Source: Kingdonia uniflora
Taxonomy: Eukaryota > Streptophyta > Magnoliopsida > Ranunculales > Circaeasteraceae
Direction: 5' to 3'
DNA: 64,000 nt
Assembly (NCBI GenBank): GCA_014058105.1
Contig: JACGCM010002331.1
Span: forward strand, 930,001-994,000
Shown here: positions 10,601 to 21,356 of the stretch, piece by piece
How the letters are laid out: each line of letters starts with the position of its first letter
How positions within the stretch are numbered: position 1 is the stretch's first letter
The notes under the pieces: model-generated
What the model was told of the DNA's origin: nothing
The model's input: only the letters and a program-made list of their open reading frames with translations
Databases searched by the model: none
Position numbers and translations under genes: made by a program

Positions 10601-13600
10601 TTTATCGCTTTGTCTAGTGATATGTTTTTCTATCACTATGACTTTCATTTCCTCAGTGATTTCTATCACTTTGTCTAGTCATCTTTTTCTCTCACTATGA
10701 CTTTATTTCTTTCTTGGTAATTTTTACTGCTTCCTCTAGTTATTCATCTATCTTTCAATATGATTGTTACCTCTTATCTGACCAACCGACAGGGAGGTCA
10801 CTTACAAACAACATGGGCTCAAAATTGTGTTTGGTGGTTACGAAGTGGTTAGATAGTAGTCCATCTGAAGCTTTTATCTTTTCCTGATTTACCCTTACTT
10901 TGTCGCCACAATTATAGGGAATTCAACTATAACCAAATTTTTTGTAACTTTAGCCAAAACAAAAAACTAAATGCCACAATTATAGGAACTTAAACCAAAA
11001 GACCACCTCTTGTTTATATTACTTAGGACTCTCTAGTGCCTCATCTTTCATCTTAATCTTCTCTCATTGAATGTGCTACATTTCTCCTTTATAAAACTCT
11101 GATTTTCTCCCTTATCTTTCATCTGATCTTCTCCCTGAGATATCTTTCTCATTCACCCCTTGCTTTACTCTTGCATGCATCCCTTAGACATGTCTTGTAA
11201 TGAGTACAAGCACAAACTATGATTATTTTTTTAATGTGAAAATTGAAAACCGAAAAATCCAAAGTTTGAATTTTCGGTGAAACAAACTGAGTCTATTTAT
11301 AAAATACATTTGTTATTCTCTTTTCTTTCTATCTTTGTAAATATAAGTATAATACAGAGAAATTTAACACATAAAAAAAGAGGGGTCGGTCCCACTGGCA
11401 CCCGGTATACTAGTTTTAATCACCAATGCGGTTTGAGGTCTTTTTCGTTTGCTTGTCGCGAGATGCAATTTTCTCTAATTAGATCGGATGAAGATGTTAT
11501 TAGACTAACCTTCCACCTCGGTCATGAATTTTCTCTCTTTGGACCGGATGAAGATGTCAGACTACCTTCCACCTCGATCATGAGTTATTAGTTTCGTTCC
11601 TTGAGTGGTTCTTTCCTAGAGTGGTTCTTTTTTCCTCTAGTGATTCTTTTTTATCGTTTCTATTATTTCCTATTGCAAGACACGATTTTTTCTTTGAATT
11701 GGGTAAAGATGTCGACTTCCTTCTACCACGATTATGATTTTACTCTTCTTAAAGTGAGTTTTTCTCTCTTCCTTGAGTAGTTTTCTCTTTCCTCAATTAA
11801 TTATCTCTCCTTTACATTAGCTCGAATGATTCTCTTCCTCGACTAATTCTATTACCTCAGTGTCGCTTCAAGATATTTACATACCCCCAAGTGGGAAAAC
11901 TGGCAAGTCGGTTGGTGCCGCCGATTTCACAAATACGTGTGGGGAAAATGGCAATTCGAAATGCCGTCGATTCCCCAAGGTATATATGACGTTTTGAAGT
12001 GTTTTACTGCTGCAAAAGAGTGGTCTGACATAAGTTTTATCAACTTTAGAGGGAGTTTTATTTCTTTATCAATGAGGGAGTGATTGTATTATGATAAACT
12101 ATCTATTTTCTTTTCTTATTGTAATCCATCTTGATACGAACATTATATGTTTGTATCAACGTGAGGGGGAGTGTTGGAGTGTGTGTTTGTGTATTTACAC
12201 ATACTACTTTAGTCCTACAATGGGTACTAGTAGAATTAGCTTAATGATCCTCTACTATACTAGTATACCAGGTGCCGGTGGGACCGACCACTCTTTTTTA
12301 TGTGTGAAATTTCTCTGTATACTTATATTTACAAAGATAGAAATAAAAGAGAATAACAAATGGACTTTATAAAGAGACTCAATTTGTTTCACAGAAAATT
12401 CAAACTTTGGAATTATATTTTTCTGTTTTTCAATTTTCACGTTAAAAAAATAATCATAGTTTGCGCTTGCACCTATTGCAAGACATGTATAAGGGACGCA
12501 TGCAAGAGTTAAGCAAGGAGTGAATGAGAGAGATATCTCAGGGAGAAGATCAATGAAAGATAAAGGAGAAAATCAGAGTTATAAAGGAGAAAATGGAACA
12601 AATTCAATGGGAGAAGATTAAGATGAAAGATGAGTTAGTAGAGAGTCCTAAGTATTATAAACAGGAGGTGGTCTTTTGGTTTAAGTTCCTATAATTGTGG
12701 CATTTAGTTTTTTGTTTTGGCTAAAGTTACTAAAATTTTGGTCATAGTCGAATTCTCTATAATTGTGGCGACAAAGTAAAGGTAAATTAGGAAAAGATAA
12801 AAGCTTCAGACGAACTACCATCTAACTACTTCGTAACCACTAAGCACAATTTTGAGCCCATGTTATTTGTAAGTGACCTCTCTATCAGTCGGTCAGATAA
12901 AGAGAGGCTATGATGTAATCTAATTAATTAATTTGAGTGAATATTATTTTTCCTCTTATTTATTTCTACATATATGAGATTCACAATCGACGTTGTGTTG
13001 AGCAAAACAACATGAACAAAAGAGGCCATTAACCGGACTAGATTAGGATGGACTTGACTTGGCTTGGATGATGATGATAATGGAAGAACAGATTAGAGGG
13101 ATAACCAAATCTGAAAGACATATTAAGAGAAAGACAAAAGATCTTAAATACAGTATTTTCTGGACTTTCCGCATAGCTAACTGTTAACTTCTTTATGTTA
13201 ATAATATCACTGAGAGGCTGAACTGTTGAATGATGCCTTCAGAACTTGACACCATGGAGGCATATTTGTAGTGGACGTGAAGTGGATGGCATGTTCTTGC
13301 AGGATGATGTTCCTCCTTCTGGGAGACCATGTAAATAACTACAACGACCCCATTTTGCCAACTGGGAGACCATGTCCTATAACTTGTCTCTTAGATTCTG
13401 ATATTTGACAAAATTTTCAAATTTCCTATCTTATCAAACTAACCCCTTACTTGGCAGCAAGAGAAACAAATCTTATCGCAAATCTTCAATTTGACTGAAA
13501 ATAATACAACTCCCTCGAAAACCGAAAATCTACTAATTTTTTCTCCGAGATTTATTCCAAGTTAAACTAACAATCCAAATCTAACTTCTTATTCTTCTCC

Positions 13601-16600
13601 TTCGATCAATACAAAGCACAGTATTTTTTTAACTAAATTGATGCTCCGTATAACATAATGCTTGTTTTTCTTCTTAATTACTGGATATTTCATACATATT
13701 CAAAATTCAACTCTGAATATTTAGGGGTTTGGTCTAGAAATGTTATTTCGCTAGGTGTACAAGGACTTTGTTGTGAGTCGCGACTTTTGTCCTCTGTTAT
13801 TGTCTCTAAGTATCTAAGTATTTGTTATTTGGTATTTTGGTATTTACTTATACACGTCTTTTACAGAATCTCACCATTTTTTTTTATTTTTATATACCCG
13901 AACTTCCCGACTTTGTGATATTGTTTCCAAGCTATAAGATTGTGCTTTTCACTTTTGTTAATTGGATGACATTTTCAGTTCTTGGTACTTTACTTTCTTA
14001 CTTTTTTGTTAAAATCAAAAAGCAAAAAGTAATGGGCTTCCTGTGTTTTTGAAAGGCAAATTTCAGTAAATATAGAGATTGAATCTTACCATCAGTGTGG
14101 AAAACAGAAGCAGAGTGTCGCTTCAGTGCTCTAGCCTTTTCCAAGCATATCTCAGCATCCCTCCAATACGAAAGGCTGGAGTATAAATTTGCAAGGCCTT
14201 GCCACACTTCAAACTCACTGACCTTATCATCCTCGTCCTACAATAACATCAAAGGCTACAAAATGTTAGTAAAAGAAATATTCTCCCATCAGATAAATTA
14301 CAATATGCTTGGTGGTAATGATTCAATACGGTGATTCATCTTTTATGACCTAAAAAAAGATAAGTGACAAAAGTAATATTCTCCATCAAGCCAAAATTTG
14401 CAAGTATACACAATAAAACAGCCAATTTTTTTATTTTTTTGCAAACTCAACCATTAAGAGAACTGATTTCATGCATTTTAAACTTTTCTTGCTTGATGAT
14501 ATTGCAATCATGTCATAAGCACTCATAGTAGAACATCTCAGTCATGATTTCCATCTATAAGAAGTCTTACATAATAGTCACGAACAAAATAATGGTAAAC
14601 CTTGATAAATGGGCAGTATGATGAAAGAAGGATATAATGTTGTCAGCTTTTGCATTTATAAATCAATATTTCCAGGAGGCTTATGCCTCGAGGTCCACTT
14701 CAAGATGGACCTTGAGGTTTTAAAGAAAAATTACTTTCACTAAAAGGCTTGTACCTTCTCCATAGATTCAAGGGGAGAGCTTTAACGTAAGGGGACATAA
14801 CAATATTTCCGATCTTTTGGGCACGGTGGAAGCCTTGCAGAAATTTTCTTTGTTTCTCTTAGCATAAACTTAGATGCTAGTCCTTAAAATAATATATCTT
14901 GCTGTCCCTATTGTAGCATTTAATTTTTAGGACTTCTGTAAGCAGCTCTTTCCATTATCCTTAGCTTACTGAGGCGAGAGCTGAAGCGCAAATTGAGGTG
15001 AATTTTTGAGTGTTAAGGAAGCTTAAGACTCATACTGGTGGAGGTAAACAGGTGGATAATCAGCCGGGTTAAGCATTTTTGAAATCATTTTACGATATTC
15101 TTCTATTTCAAAGACCCCTTCAGACTTTACTTATTACTTATATCAAAATTGAAGCCCTTCCAGTTAGAACCATTATTTAGTTGTCATTTGCAAGAAAAAA
15201 AAAAAATTTGGAGCATTACTTACCAGAAAACAACTTAAAACCTCCTAATCAGAACCCTTATTTTTTTGTCATTTGTTAAACATACCTGTTTTAAGATGGA
15301 ACTATAGTTTTCACTTATTTACAAACAAACCAAAAATGACAGAGTGAGCTTAACTCTCAACCAAATCCAAATTTGTGAAACCCTTTGTGCTTCATGTGCC
15401 ATTTTTTATTAATCTCTACCATTACCAGCAAATACAAGCATTGAAGCTTTTTCAAGGTATTGTTAGCACTTAACTTTACTTTAAATATAGCTTCCAAATG
15501 TTTATTAATTTTTCAAACTTGTTAAGTCGGGCATCTTTATTATTTGATTAATGATGTCTAAATGTTTGGTTTTCATTTGTAAGAAATCATTTTAGTTATC
15601 GGAAAACAAGATTTTACCTTTTTAATAAACAAAATGCAAATTGAAGCTGACTTCAAGGAGTGCAAGAATGGACGTGGGATGGCAATATGCATACAAGATT
15701 GAGACACCTAGTTTGTTAGATGGAAGATATATGTTTATTGCTAAATTATAATTATTTTTGGTAAAAAGATAATTAGAGGGCTTAAAGAATCACCTAGTCA
15801 GAAAACTTGGATCCAGGAACTAAATTAAAGGACCAAGTATAATAAGTGTCTGGGTTTGATAGGAAAGGGCATTTACGAGCATGTTTTAGTTCTCCCACAT
15901 GAATATGCTCTCATTATTCAGTATATTGGTCACGGGAATAGAATCTAACCTGGAGAACATTACTCCTAAGAGGCCCAAAAGATTTCCTTTGGGCTTGAAC
16001 CAATGCAAGGAGCAACCTATAAGTTTCCACTGCCTCCATAGGCAACGATTGAGAGATCTTCAGCTTTGCCTTCATTCTGAGCAACGGTCCTTGTTCCCAC
16101 TTTGCAGTCTCATCTAAAGCAGCATCAATAACCACTTCTGCCTCTGAATATCTGTGTTGTGCGGACAAAACCAAAGCAAGCAATCTCCAACCTTTCAAGA
16201 TGGAACCACCTGTTGCATCAATGAAATTTTTAGCACAATGCGAAGCGGCATTTGGATTCCGGTGCTCTGCATATTGGAGTCCCAACTCTAAAATTACATC
16301 TGGGTTGCCTTCTTCAAAAGCAAGTGCCTCGGTTAGTGACTTCAAAGCTTCCGACTGGAGGTAAGATCTTTCCAAGTCTGACGAAGCAACTTTAGCTTGC
16401 TTCCCCAAGCAAAGGCCCAACATACGAAGACCAACGCCCTTTAGATGTGCATCCACACCTTGAGAATTTTCAATTGCCCTACGCACATACCCCACCCCTT
16501 CAGAAGCGAGAGAGGAGTCCTCACTACAGATCTTGGCAGCGAATAATAACGGCAGAAGTTCATCAGGTTTTTCATGCTTGTGTAGGGACTTTCTTAATAG

Positions 16601-17803
16601 ATTCAAAGCAGTTTTGTTTTTTCCTGCGGCACTGTAACTAAGAGCTAAGGTGTTCCATCGTTCGCATCGATGGTATATTCCAGGTAAGACCTCTTCAAGT
16701 TGCCTTGCTAATATAGAAGTTTGACCACATATTGATAGTGCAAATGTAAAATGTTCCATTATCGAAGGATCCCATTTTGTCTTGCCAAGGAAACACTTCC
16801 TCAATAGGATCATCAACAATAGAATTGCTTCTTCGAGATTATTTCTAGGAACATATGAACCATCAATCTGAACAGCTAAACTAGGTGGGCCAGCCTCTAC
16901 ACCACTGTACAACAAAAACAATGCAAAGCATTTTTGAATCCTAGCACAACATTCATTGTTGAGGTTCCACTGGCTGAGAAGAGCACGTCTGTAAGCAGAC
17001 ATGGCTTCCTGGTAGCAACCAGCTTGCTTCCACAGTTCTGGAAGGAGCTCTACAGCCTTACTAACAGTCTCTTGCAACTTGGCGTCCACCATCACTTCAG
17101 GAATACCTTGATAAAATACTCTCTCCACAGCATCAAGGATACTACTACATACCTCAGCAGCCTCTGCGACAGAACAGTGACATTGTGATCAGAGGTTAAG
17201 ATTTATAAAATAAAAGTTAAACATTCTCTTCGAAAGTACAAAAGTGGTTTTTTGGAATAATCCATACCATTTACTCTCCCGAGCTTTTGAAGAGACTTTG
17301 CTTTCAGATATATGGCTTCAAGCACTAGACTTGCAGCATGCTGAGAAACCGAATCACTGCTAGAACGGCTCCTCCTAGATGATCGTTTATCAGTAACAGA
17401 AGGCTGCAACCGCTGTATAGCAGCTTGAAGATCTATCCCATCAAATACTCGAAGAGCGCCTTCCAAGTTATTTCTTTGATACTCCAATCTTCCAAGAAGG
17501 GCCCTCGCTTCCTGCAAAACTTAAGCAAATAACCATTTAGCAAGAACCAGACCTAATTCCAAACTACCTAACGTAAACAGAGGAAAGAATAAACAAAAGG
17601 AAGAAGTAAGCAGATCATCTAAAACAAACCTCAAAACTAAGTGATAACCCCTCCCTCAACGAAGATTCCGCTTCTTGAATATTTCCTTGGTCAAGCTTTG
17701 CTTCAACCTCCGCTGTTTTAATTGAGAGTCCATTTGCACAGACTTCTCGAACTGCCATGTCATTCTTAACCGTACCAATTTCTAACAATTTGCCCCACGA
17801 CAT
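7662..17803 (-). CDS. NPG1: NPG1-like TPR calmodulin-binding protein (No Pollen Germination family)
   Basis: Five coding exons on minus: 17803..17630, 17511..17268, 17163..15950, 14237..14090 and 7981..7662. All junctions are GT/AG with compatible phases, giving 699 codons plus TGA; NPG proteins are about 700 aa. Recognisable family blocks: NDMAVREVCANG and EVEAKLDQGNIQEAESSLRE near the N terminus, EARALLGRLEYQRNNLEGAL (residues 59-78), a serine/arginine-rich linker near residues 95-115, IPRNN-like VPRNNLEEAILLLMILL, WNTLALSYSAAGKN, HLKGVGLRMLGLCLGKQAKV, GLANLYSSLSYWRDAE, and a final WYYMGMVHRDDGRI segment, all in TPR-like helical pairs. NPG/NPGR proteins bind calmodulin, act in pollen germination, and belong to a plasma-membrane PI4K-alpha scaffold complex (established for Arabidopsis). 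No disabling change is seen. Paralogue assignment (NPG1 versus NPGR1/2) is inferred from the N terminus and needs a tree. Confidence 0.93.
8063..8650 (-). other. Coding-like fragment inside NPG1 intron 4, unidentified
   Basis: On minus, 8647..about 8555 encodes MTQLEAKEGQLVTMVLKEAA then YYEFREVLEIY. After a break with possible GT/AG signals, 8510..8250 encodes SEILPHPGHRKIESIRTPDG, then RSGKDWTVMGVIWPMERA. The composition is that of a real protein rather than noise, and the strand matches the NPG1-like gene, but the reading is not part of NPG1 proteins. It could be a captured gene fragment, a nested small gene or an old pseudogene. I do not recognise the family. Confidence 0.35.
9214..9362 (+). 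repeat. 5' LTR, short-LTR element
   Basis: 149 bp, TG...CA, with TATATAAAGGAGG as a TATA region (9288-9300). The stretch CCCTATTATA/TAAAGGAGGC, with its break at 9290/9291, is the unoccupied equivalent of the Helitron insertion point in the 3' LTR. Confidence 0.9.
10777..11413 (+). mobile_element. Non-autonomous Helitron, copy A
   Basis: 637 bp. It begins TCTGACC directly after host A and ends TATACTAG directly before host T, the Helitron TC...CTRR rule with A/T insertion and no target duplication. About 10 bases before the CTAG end lies a short GC-rich hairpin (GTCGGT-CCC-ACTGGC, two G:T pairs). No Rep/helicase is encoded. An inverted partner with the same ends is at 12260-12897. Confidence 0.85.
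12172..12970 (+). repeat. 3' LTR, short-LTR element, split by a Helitron
   Basis: LTR parts 12172-12259 and 12898-12970 together match the 149-bp 5' LTR; 12260-12897 is inserted. Confidence 0.9.
12260..12897 (-). mobile_element. Non-autonomous Helitron, copy B
   Basis: 638 bp, the inverse of copy A over its whole length with scattered substitutions. On minus it starts TCTGACCGAC and ends GGTATACTAG. The 3' hairpin GTCGGT-CCC-ACCGGC pairs six bases. It sits in the 3' LTR. The left flank CTACTATA and right flank TAAAGAGAGGC fuse to CTACTATATAAAGAGAGGC, matching CTATTATATAAAGGAGGC in the 5' LTR, so the insertion is exactly between A and T without duplication. Confidence 0.92.
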
Positions 17804-17805
17804 TT

Positions 17806-18586
17806 CTGTATATCAACTTGTACTAAAGACGAGCAAGTCAATTGCATTGACTCCTTCGTTTACATCGCTACAAAATAAAACTCGTATAAATGAATTCCAA
17901 TCCAATTAAATACAAGCAATCACGCTACAATATATTTTAGGGCATGGGATTCAATGAAGCGACATTTGGGTATGTAAATTGAACCTAATCTCTACCAATC
18001 AAACTTTGTGTATGCAAATTCAACCGTCAAGCATACAACTAATTAACAACTAACCCTAAATCCTAAATTCCATTAAATTCTGGGCATGGAATTCAAAAAT
18101 CAACATTTAGGTATGTAAATTCAACCCCAATTTCTACCAAATGATAATTTGGGCACCGCAATGCAATCAACCTTCAAGCATATCAATAATAAACAAATAC
18201 CTCCAAATTCCGAAATTTTCATTAGATTTTGCGCACATGGGATTCAACGAAGCAACATTTGGGTCTCTACAAATAAAACTTTGGGTATGGGCATTCAACC
18301 TTCAAGCATACAACTAATTAACAACTAACCCCAAATCCTAATTTTCAATATTAAATTCTGGGTATGGGATTCGAAAAGCCAACATTTGGGTATGCAAATT
18401 CAACCTGATTTCTACCAAATGAAGCTTTGGGTATGTGAATTCAACCTTCAAGCATCCATTTAATCAAAAACTAATCCTAAATCCTAATTTTCCATTAAAA
18501 AGACCCTAAATTTCATTTTAAAAAAAACATCGAATTAAAGTCAAACCCAGAAATGCAAATTGGAGAACAAACATGAGATGACTTAC
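17806..18586 (-). other. 5'UTR intron of the NPG1-like gene
   Basis: The donor GTAAGT (18586..18581) follows an exon ending ACAT. The acceptor TACAG (ending 17806) lies two bases before the ATG at 17803. Length 781 bp, with no coding sequence. Most of it is made of the tandem repeat listed separately. The first leader exon would run from 18587 to about 18730 (start site not determined) and contains AGATTAGGG and GAGAGA tracts common in plant leaders. Confidence 0.6.
17938..18510. repeat. About 140-bp tandem repeat, four degenerate copies, in the 5'UTR intron
   Basis: Each unit contains a GGGCATGGGATTCAA-type start (near 17939, 18083, 18230 and 18360), ACATTTGGGTATG, TTCAACC, TCTACCAAA, a CTTTGGGTATG block, CTTCAAGCATACAACTAATT and CTAAATCCTAA. 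Spacings are about 143, 148 and 130 bases, so copies have gained small indels. Confidence 0.8.
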
Positions 18587-18730
18587 ATGTTGTAAGATTG
18601 GATTGGATCAGCTTCACCTTGAGAGATCTATCAAGAAAGAGAGATTAGGGTTTATTAGAAGGGATTAATAAGGAGAGAGTGATGATTTTTAGGAGCTGAA
18701 GTTTGAATTGTTGGTGTCAAAGGTCGTTGA

Positions 18731-20725
18731 AGTTGTTGGTGCCTGTTTAATGCATTGTTTGTTGTAGTACTAGAGACAAACAGAGCGGAGAATATTATTT
18801 ACGTAGCATTGGGATCTTATTTCCCTGCTACAGGGACTGGGGATTCAACTCATAGTCCTGACTGTATTTTCCATATTTTTTCAAGACTGGAGTTGGTGGC
18901 CGAAAGAAATATGGTAAAATATGAAACCGTAAAATCTTCAAGAAGCCACAAATCCAGATGGAAACCCTAAACTACTCAGAATGGAAAAGAGAAAAAAAAC
19001 ACATAAACCTAAAATTGAAATTAAGATTTCGAGAGAATAGGACAGAGTGCTTAGAGTTTGCAATGGATTCAAAGAGAGTGGGAAGAAAGGATGGCGGATA
19101 AGTTTTGGTTTACAGACCAAAGACGTTTCAAAGAAAAAACCTTAGTGCAGTGTGAAAACACTCCCTATGGTCATTTGATGATTTTTATTATTATGAATTG
19201 TTAGATCATACAATATTAATTTCATTTAGATCATAATTTTTGGTACCTACATTTCGAGAATTCTCTCTTCAAATGCGTATAAAAGAACATTTATCTGTAA
19301 ACGAATATTCAAAAGTACATTTGAAATTGTATTTATGAACTTTTTTTGGTTTATCATTAAATTAGAAAGTGATTTAGAAATTGAGAAAAAGAGAAAGAAA
19401 ATGGTTCAATCAAATTCAAAAACATTAGATGAGATCATAGTAGAAAACAATGTAAATTGTTAGTCAATGCAAGGTATAAATCGTTACTCGTTTTAAATAT
19501 CAACGGACCTAATATTTGGACAAGCAGTACGAGTGTGACACTATTGAAATCGTTTTCTTTTACAAAAATGAAATCTCAGTTGAAAGGTATGGAGTTTGTG
19601 ACGTGCTTTCACCCTACCCTTCAAATTTCTACTTGTATATTCCATTTGGTATGTCTGATAAAATAATATGATTTTCAATCTTCCAGCTTAGGTATTTTTC
19701 ACATTATTTTGATAGCAACATTAATTCATAGCATTAATCTACATATATCATGCTTTTTTAGATCTTTCTGACCATATATGATCCTCAAAGGCAATATATT
19801 TATATTAAAAAGCAAGAAAATAAGAAGAAGAAAAAAACTCAACTTAATGGTTGAGCTTTGACCGTACATCACGCAATGTGAAACTCGATGAACTTTTCTA
19901 CATTCTAAATATGGCCCTTACATTTACAACAAATAACGCAGTACAAAGAATTAATATGGCCCTTACATTTACAACAAACAACAAAAAACGTTTTTCGAGG
20001 ATGTATGGAAAACCTACTTAAACTCATTCCTCTCCCTCACTTCTCTCTTCTTCTGTCTCCTCTAACTTCTTTAAAAAAAATACTCAGAGTTAGGTTTACT
20101 TGAAGAACTCATTGAATTATTCCTTCAATTCTTCAATTGCAATTCGCTCCTTTCCACGTTTAGATTCCTAGAGTTTATCTACAAAGGTAGTTTTGGGATA
20201 GTGCAAGGGTATGCATTTCACATTTTGATTTAGAGTTCACCAATTTGGTAATTAAGATTAGCAATATCTTTTTCCTCTCATTTTTCAATGATGACGATGA
20301 TTGCTACATCGACTCCTTCAAGATCTGAATCTCTCTAAAATATGTTCGAACATCTCAACAGTTGTTCGATTAAAACATCATAGAATCTTATCGACCATTC
20401 GTCGGCATTTTCAGAGTGTAAATCGTAGCTCGAGATGGAAAAGAAGCAAGAAGTGATGTACTCAATTTTAGGCTCGGCAGTAAGAAGTATAACTAATGGA
20501 TTGGAGAAAGAGATTCGATAAATCTTGATGGTACTCCATTTAGCACTAACAAGTGATGTTTAATATCAAATTTTGGCTTATTTAATATTAATTTATGGGT
20601 AATTGTGCATTTTTAGTACAAAACTATGGGGTTTGGATGGATTTTAAGATTGCAGATATTTTATATATTAATCCTGTAAGGATTTAATGGATTCTAGATT
20701 TTATGTTGTAGATTCTTGAAGTACC
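18731..20725. other. Intergenic between the NPG1-like gene and the Tat element
   Basis: The first few hundred bases should hold the NPG1-like promoter; I could not place a TATA box with confidence. A 25-base direct duplication, ATATGGCCCTTACATTTACA plus ACAAA, occurs near 19911 and 19953. No gene or TE ends recognised. Confidence 0.4.
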
Positions 20726-21271
20726 TGTAAGGACCTATTCCTTGAGCTTCTGTAACAGTGAACTACCAAATTGCCAGGCTTATACAAAACTTGGAGGTCA
20801 TACACCCTATCGATGTCGACATCTTGAGCAGGAATTGAGAAGTGACGTGGCTCCAAGCCCTCTAATAATACAGAAGAATGAGTCAAAGATACCTGTCCCC
20901 ACAAACTGGCAGTTACAGGAACAACATCCAGAAGCTCTGCCACTCTTTCCCCTAATCCAAGAGAATATGTTGCTACCCACGAACTGAAGATGAGATCTAT
21001 AAATAGGACAGAGGTGATAGGAAATAGGAATAATATTTTGAAGATAAGAATTACACAGTAAGAAATATTCCAGAACACCAACCTTTTATTACTTGTAATA
21101 TCCTAGCAATAAATTATTCTTTTAAACCCTCAAGCCGAGGTCGTGGTTTTTACCTATTCAAAGGTTTTCACGCTAAACTCGAACCACTTTCTATTATTTG
21201 GTTACAATTATTTGTGTTACAGGTACATTTGGTGTAAAAGACTATTTGAACTACGAATTTAGGTCCTTACA
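20726..21271 (+). repeat. 5' LTR of the Tat-like element
   Basis: 546 bp, beginning TGTAAGGACC and ending GGTCCTTACA, a perfect 10-bp terminal inversion. CTATAAATAGG at 20998 is a probable TATA box. The primer-binding site region TTTGGCACTGTCTATGG begins at 21272. Confidence 0.88.
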
Positions 21272-21356
21272 TTTGGCACTGTCTATGGAAAAGAAGATAC
21301 TTACGACAAAATCCTAAGGCCGACAGCTTTATAGATATCATCAACAAATACTTATG

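Larger units (their letters stand above)
9214..12970 (+). mobile_element. Non-autonomous short-LTR retrotransposon in NPG1 intron 4
   Basis: 5' LTR 9214-9362 (149 bp, TGTTGGAGTG to TACTTCTACA), primer-binding site TGGTATCAGAGCGGTT at 9363 (initiator Met tRNA type), polypurine tract GTGAGGGGGAG (12161-12171), and 3' LTR 12172-12970 enlarged by a Helitron. Flanking 5-mers GATAT (9209-9213) and TATAT (12971-12975) differ by one base and look like the target duplication. No gag or pol is encoded, so it depends on another element for movement. The interior has degenerate repeats of a CTCGAGTGATTCTCTTTCC-type motif (about 11590-11850). A second copy, reversed, is at 53668-55570 and a solo LTR is at 56702-57195. 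It lies antisense to the host gene. Confidence 0.85.

Noticed and set aside
13658..14052. Overlapping open frames on plus with hydrophobic content
   Set aside because: AT-rich intron sequence antisense to and overlapping NPG1 exon 4 and intron 4; no family features.
14675..14717. Adjacent hairpins GAGGC-TTAT-GCCTC and CCTCGAGGTCCA...TGGACCTTGAGG in NPG1 intron 3
   Set aside because: Stem of 11 of 12 bases resembles a small RNA hairpin, but the loop is short and there is no flanking structure or conservation evidence; too weak to call an ncRNA.
17938..18510. CRISPR-like spaced repeats
   Set aside because: Contiguous degenerate tandem repeats in a plant intron, without spacers or cas genes.
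20742..21081. Open frames on both strands in the LTR at 20726-21271
   Set aside because: Same sequence recurs at 46242-46791 as the second LTR; LTR sequence, not a gene.
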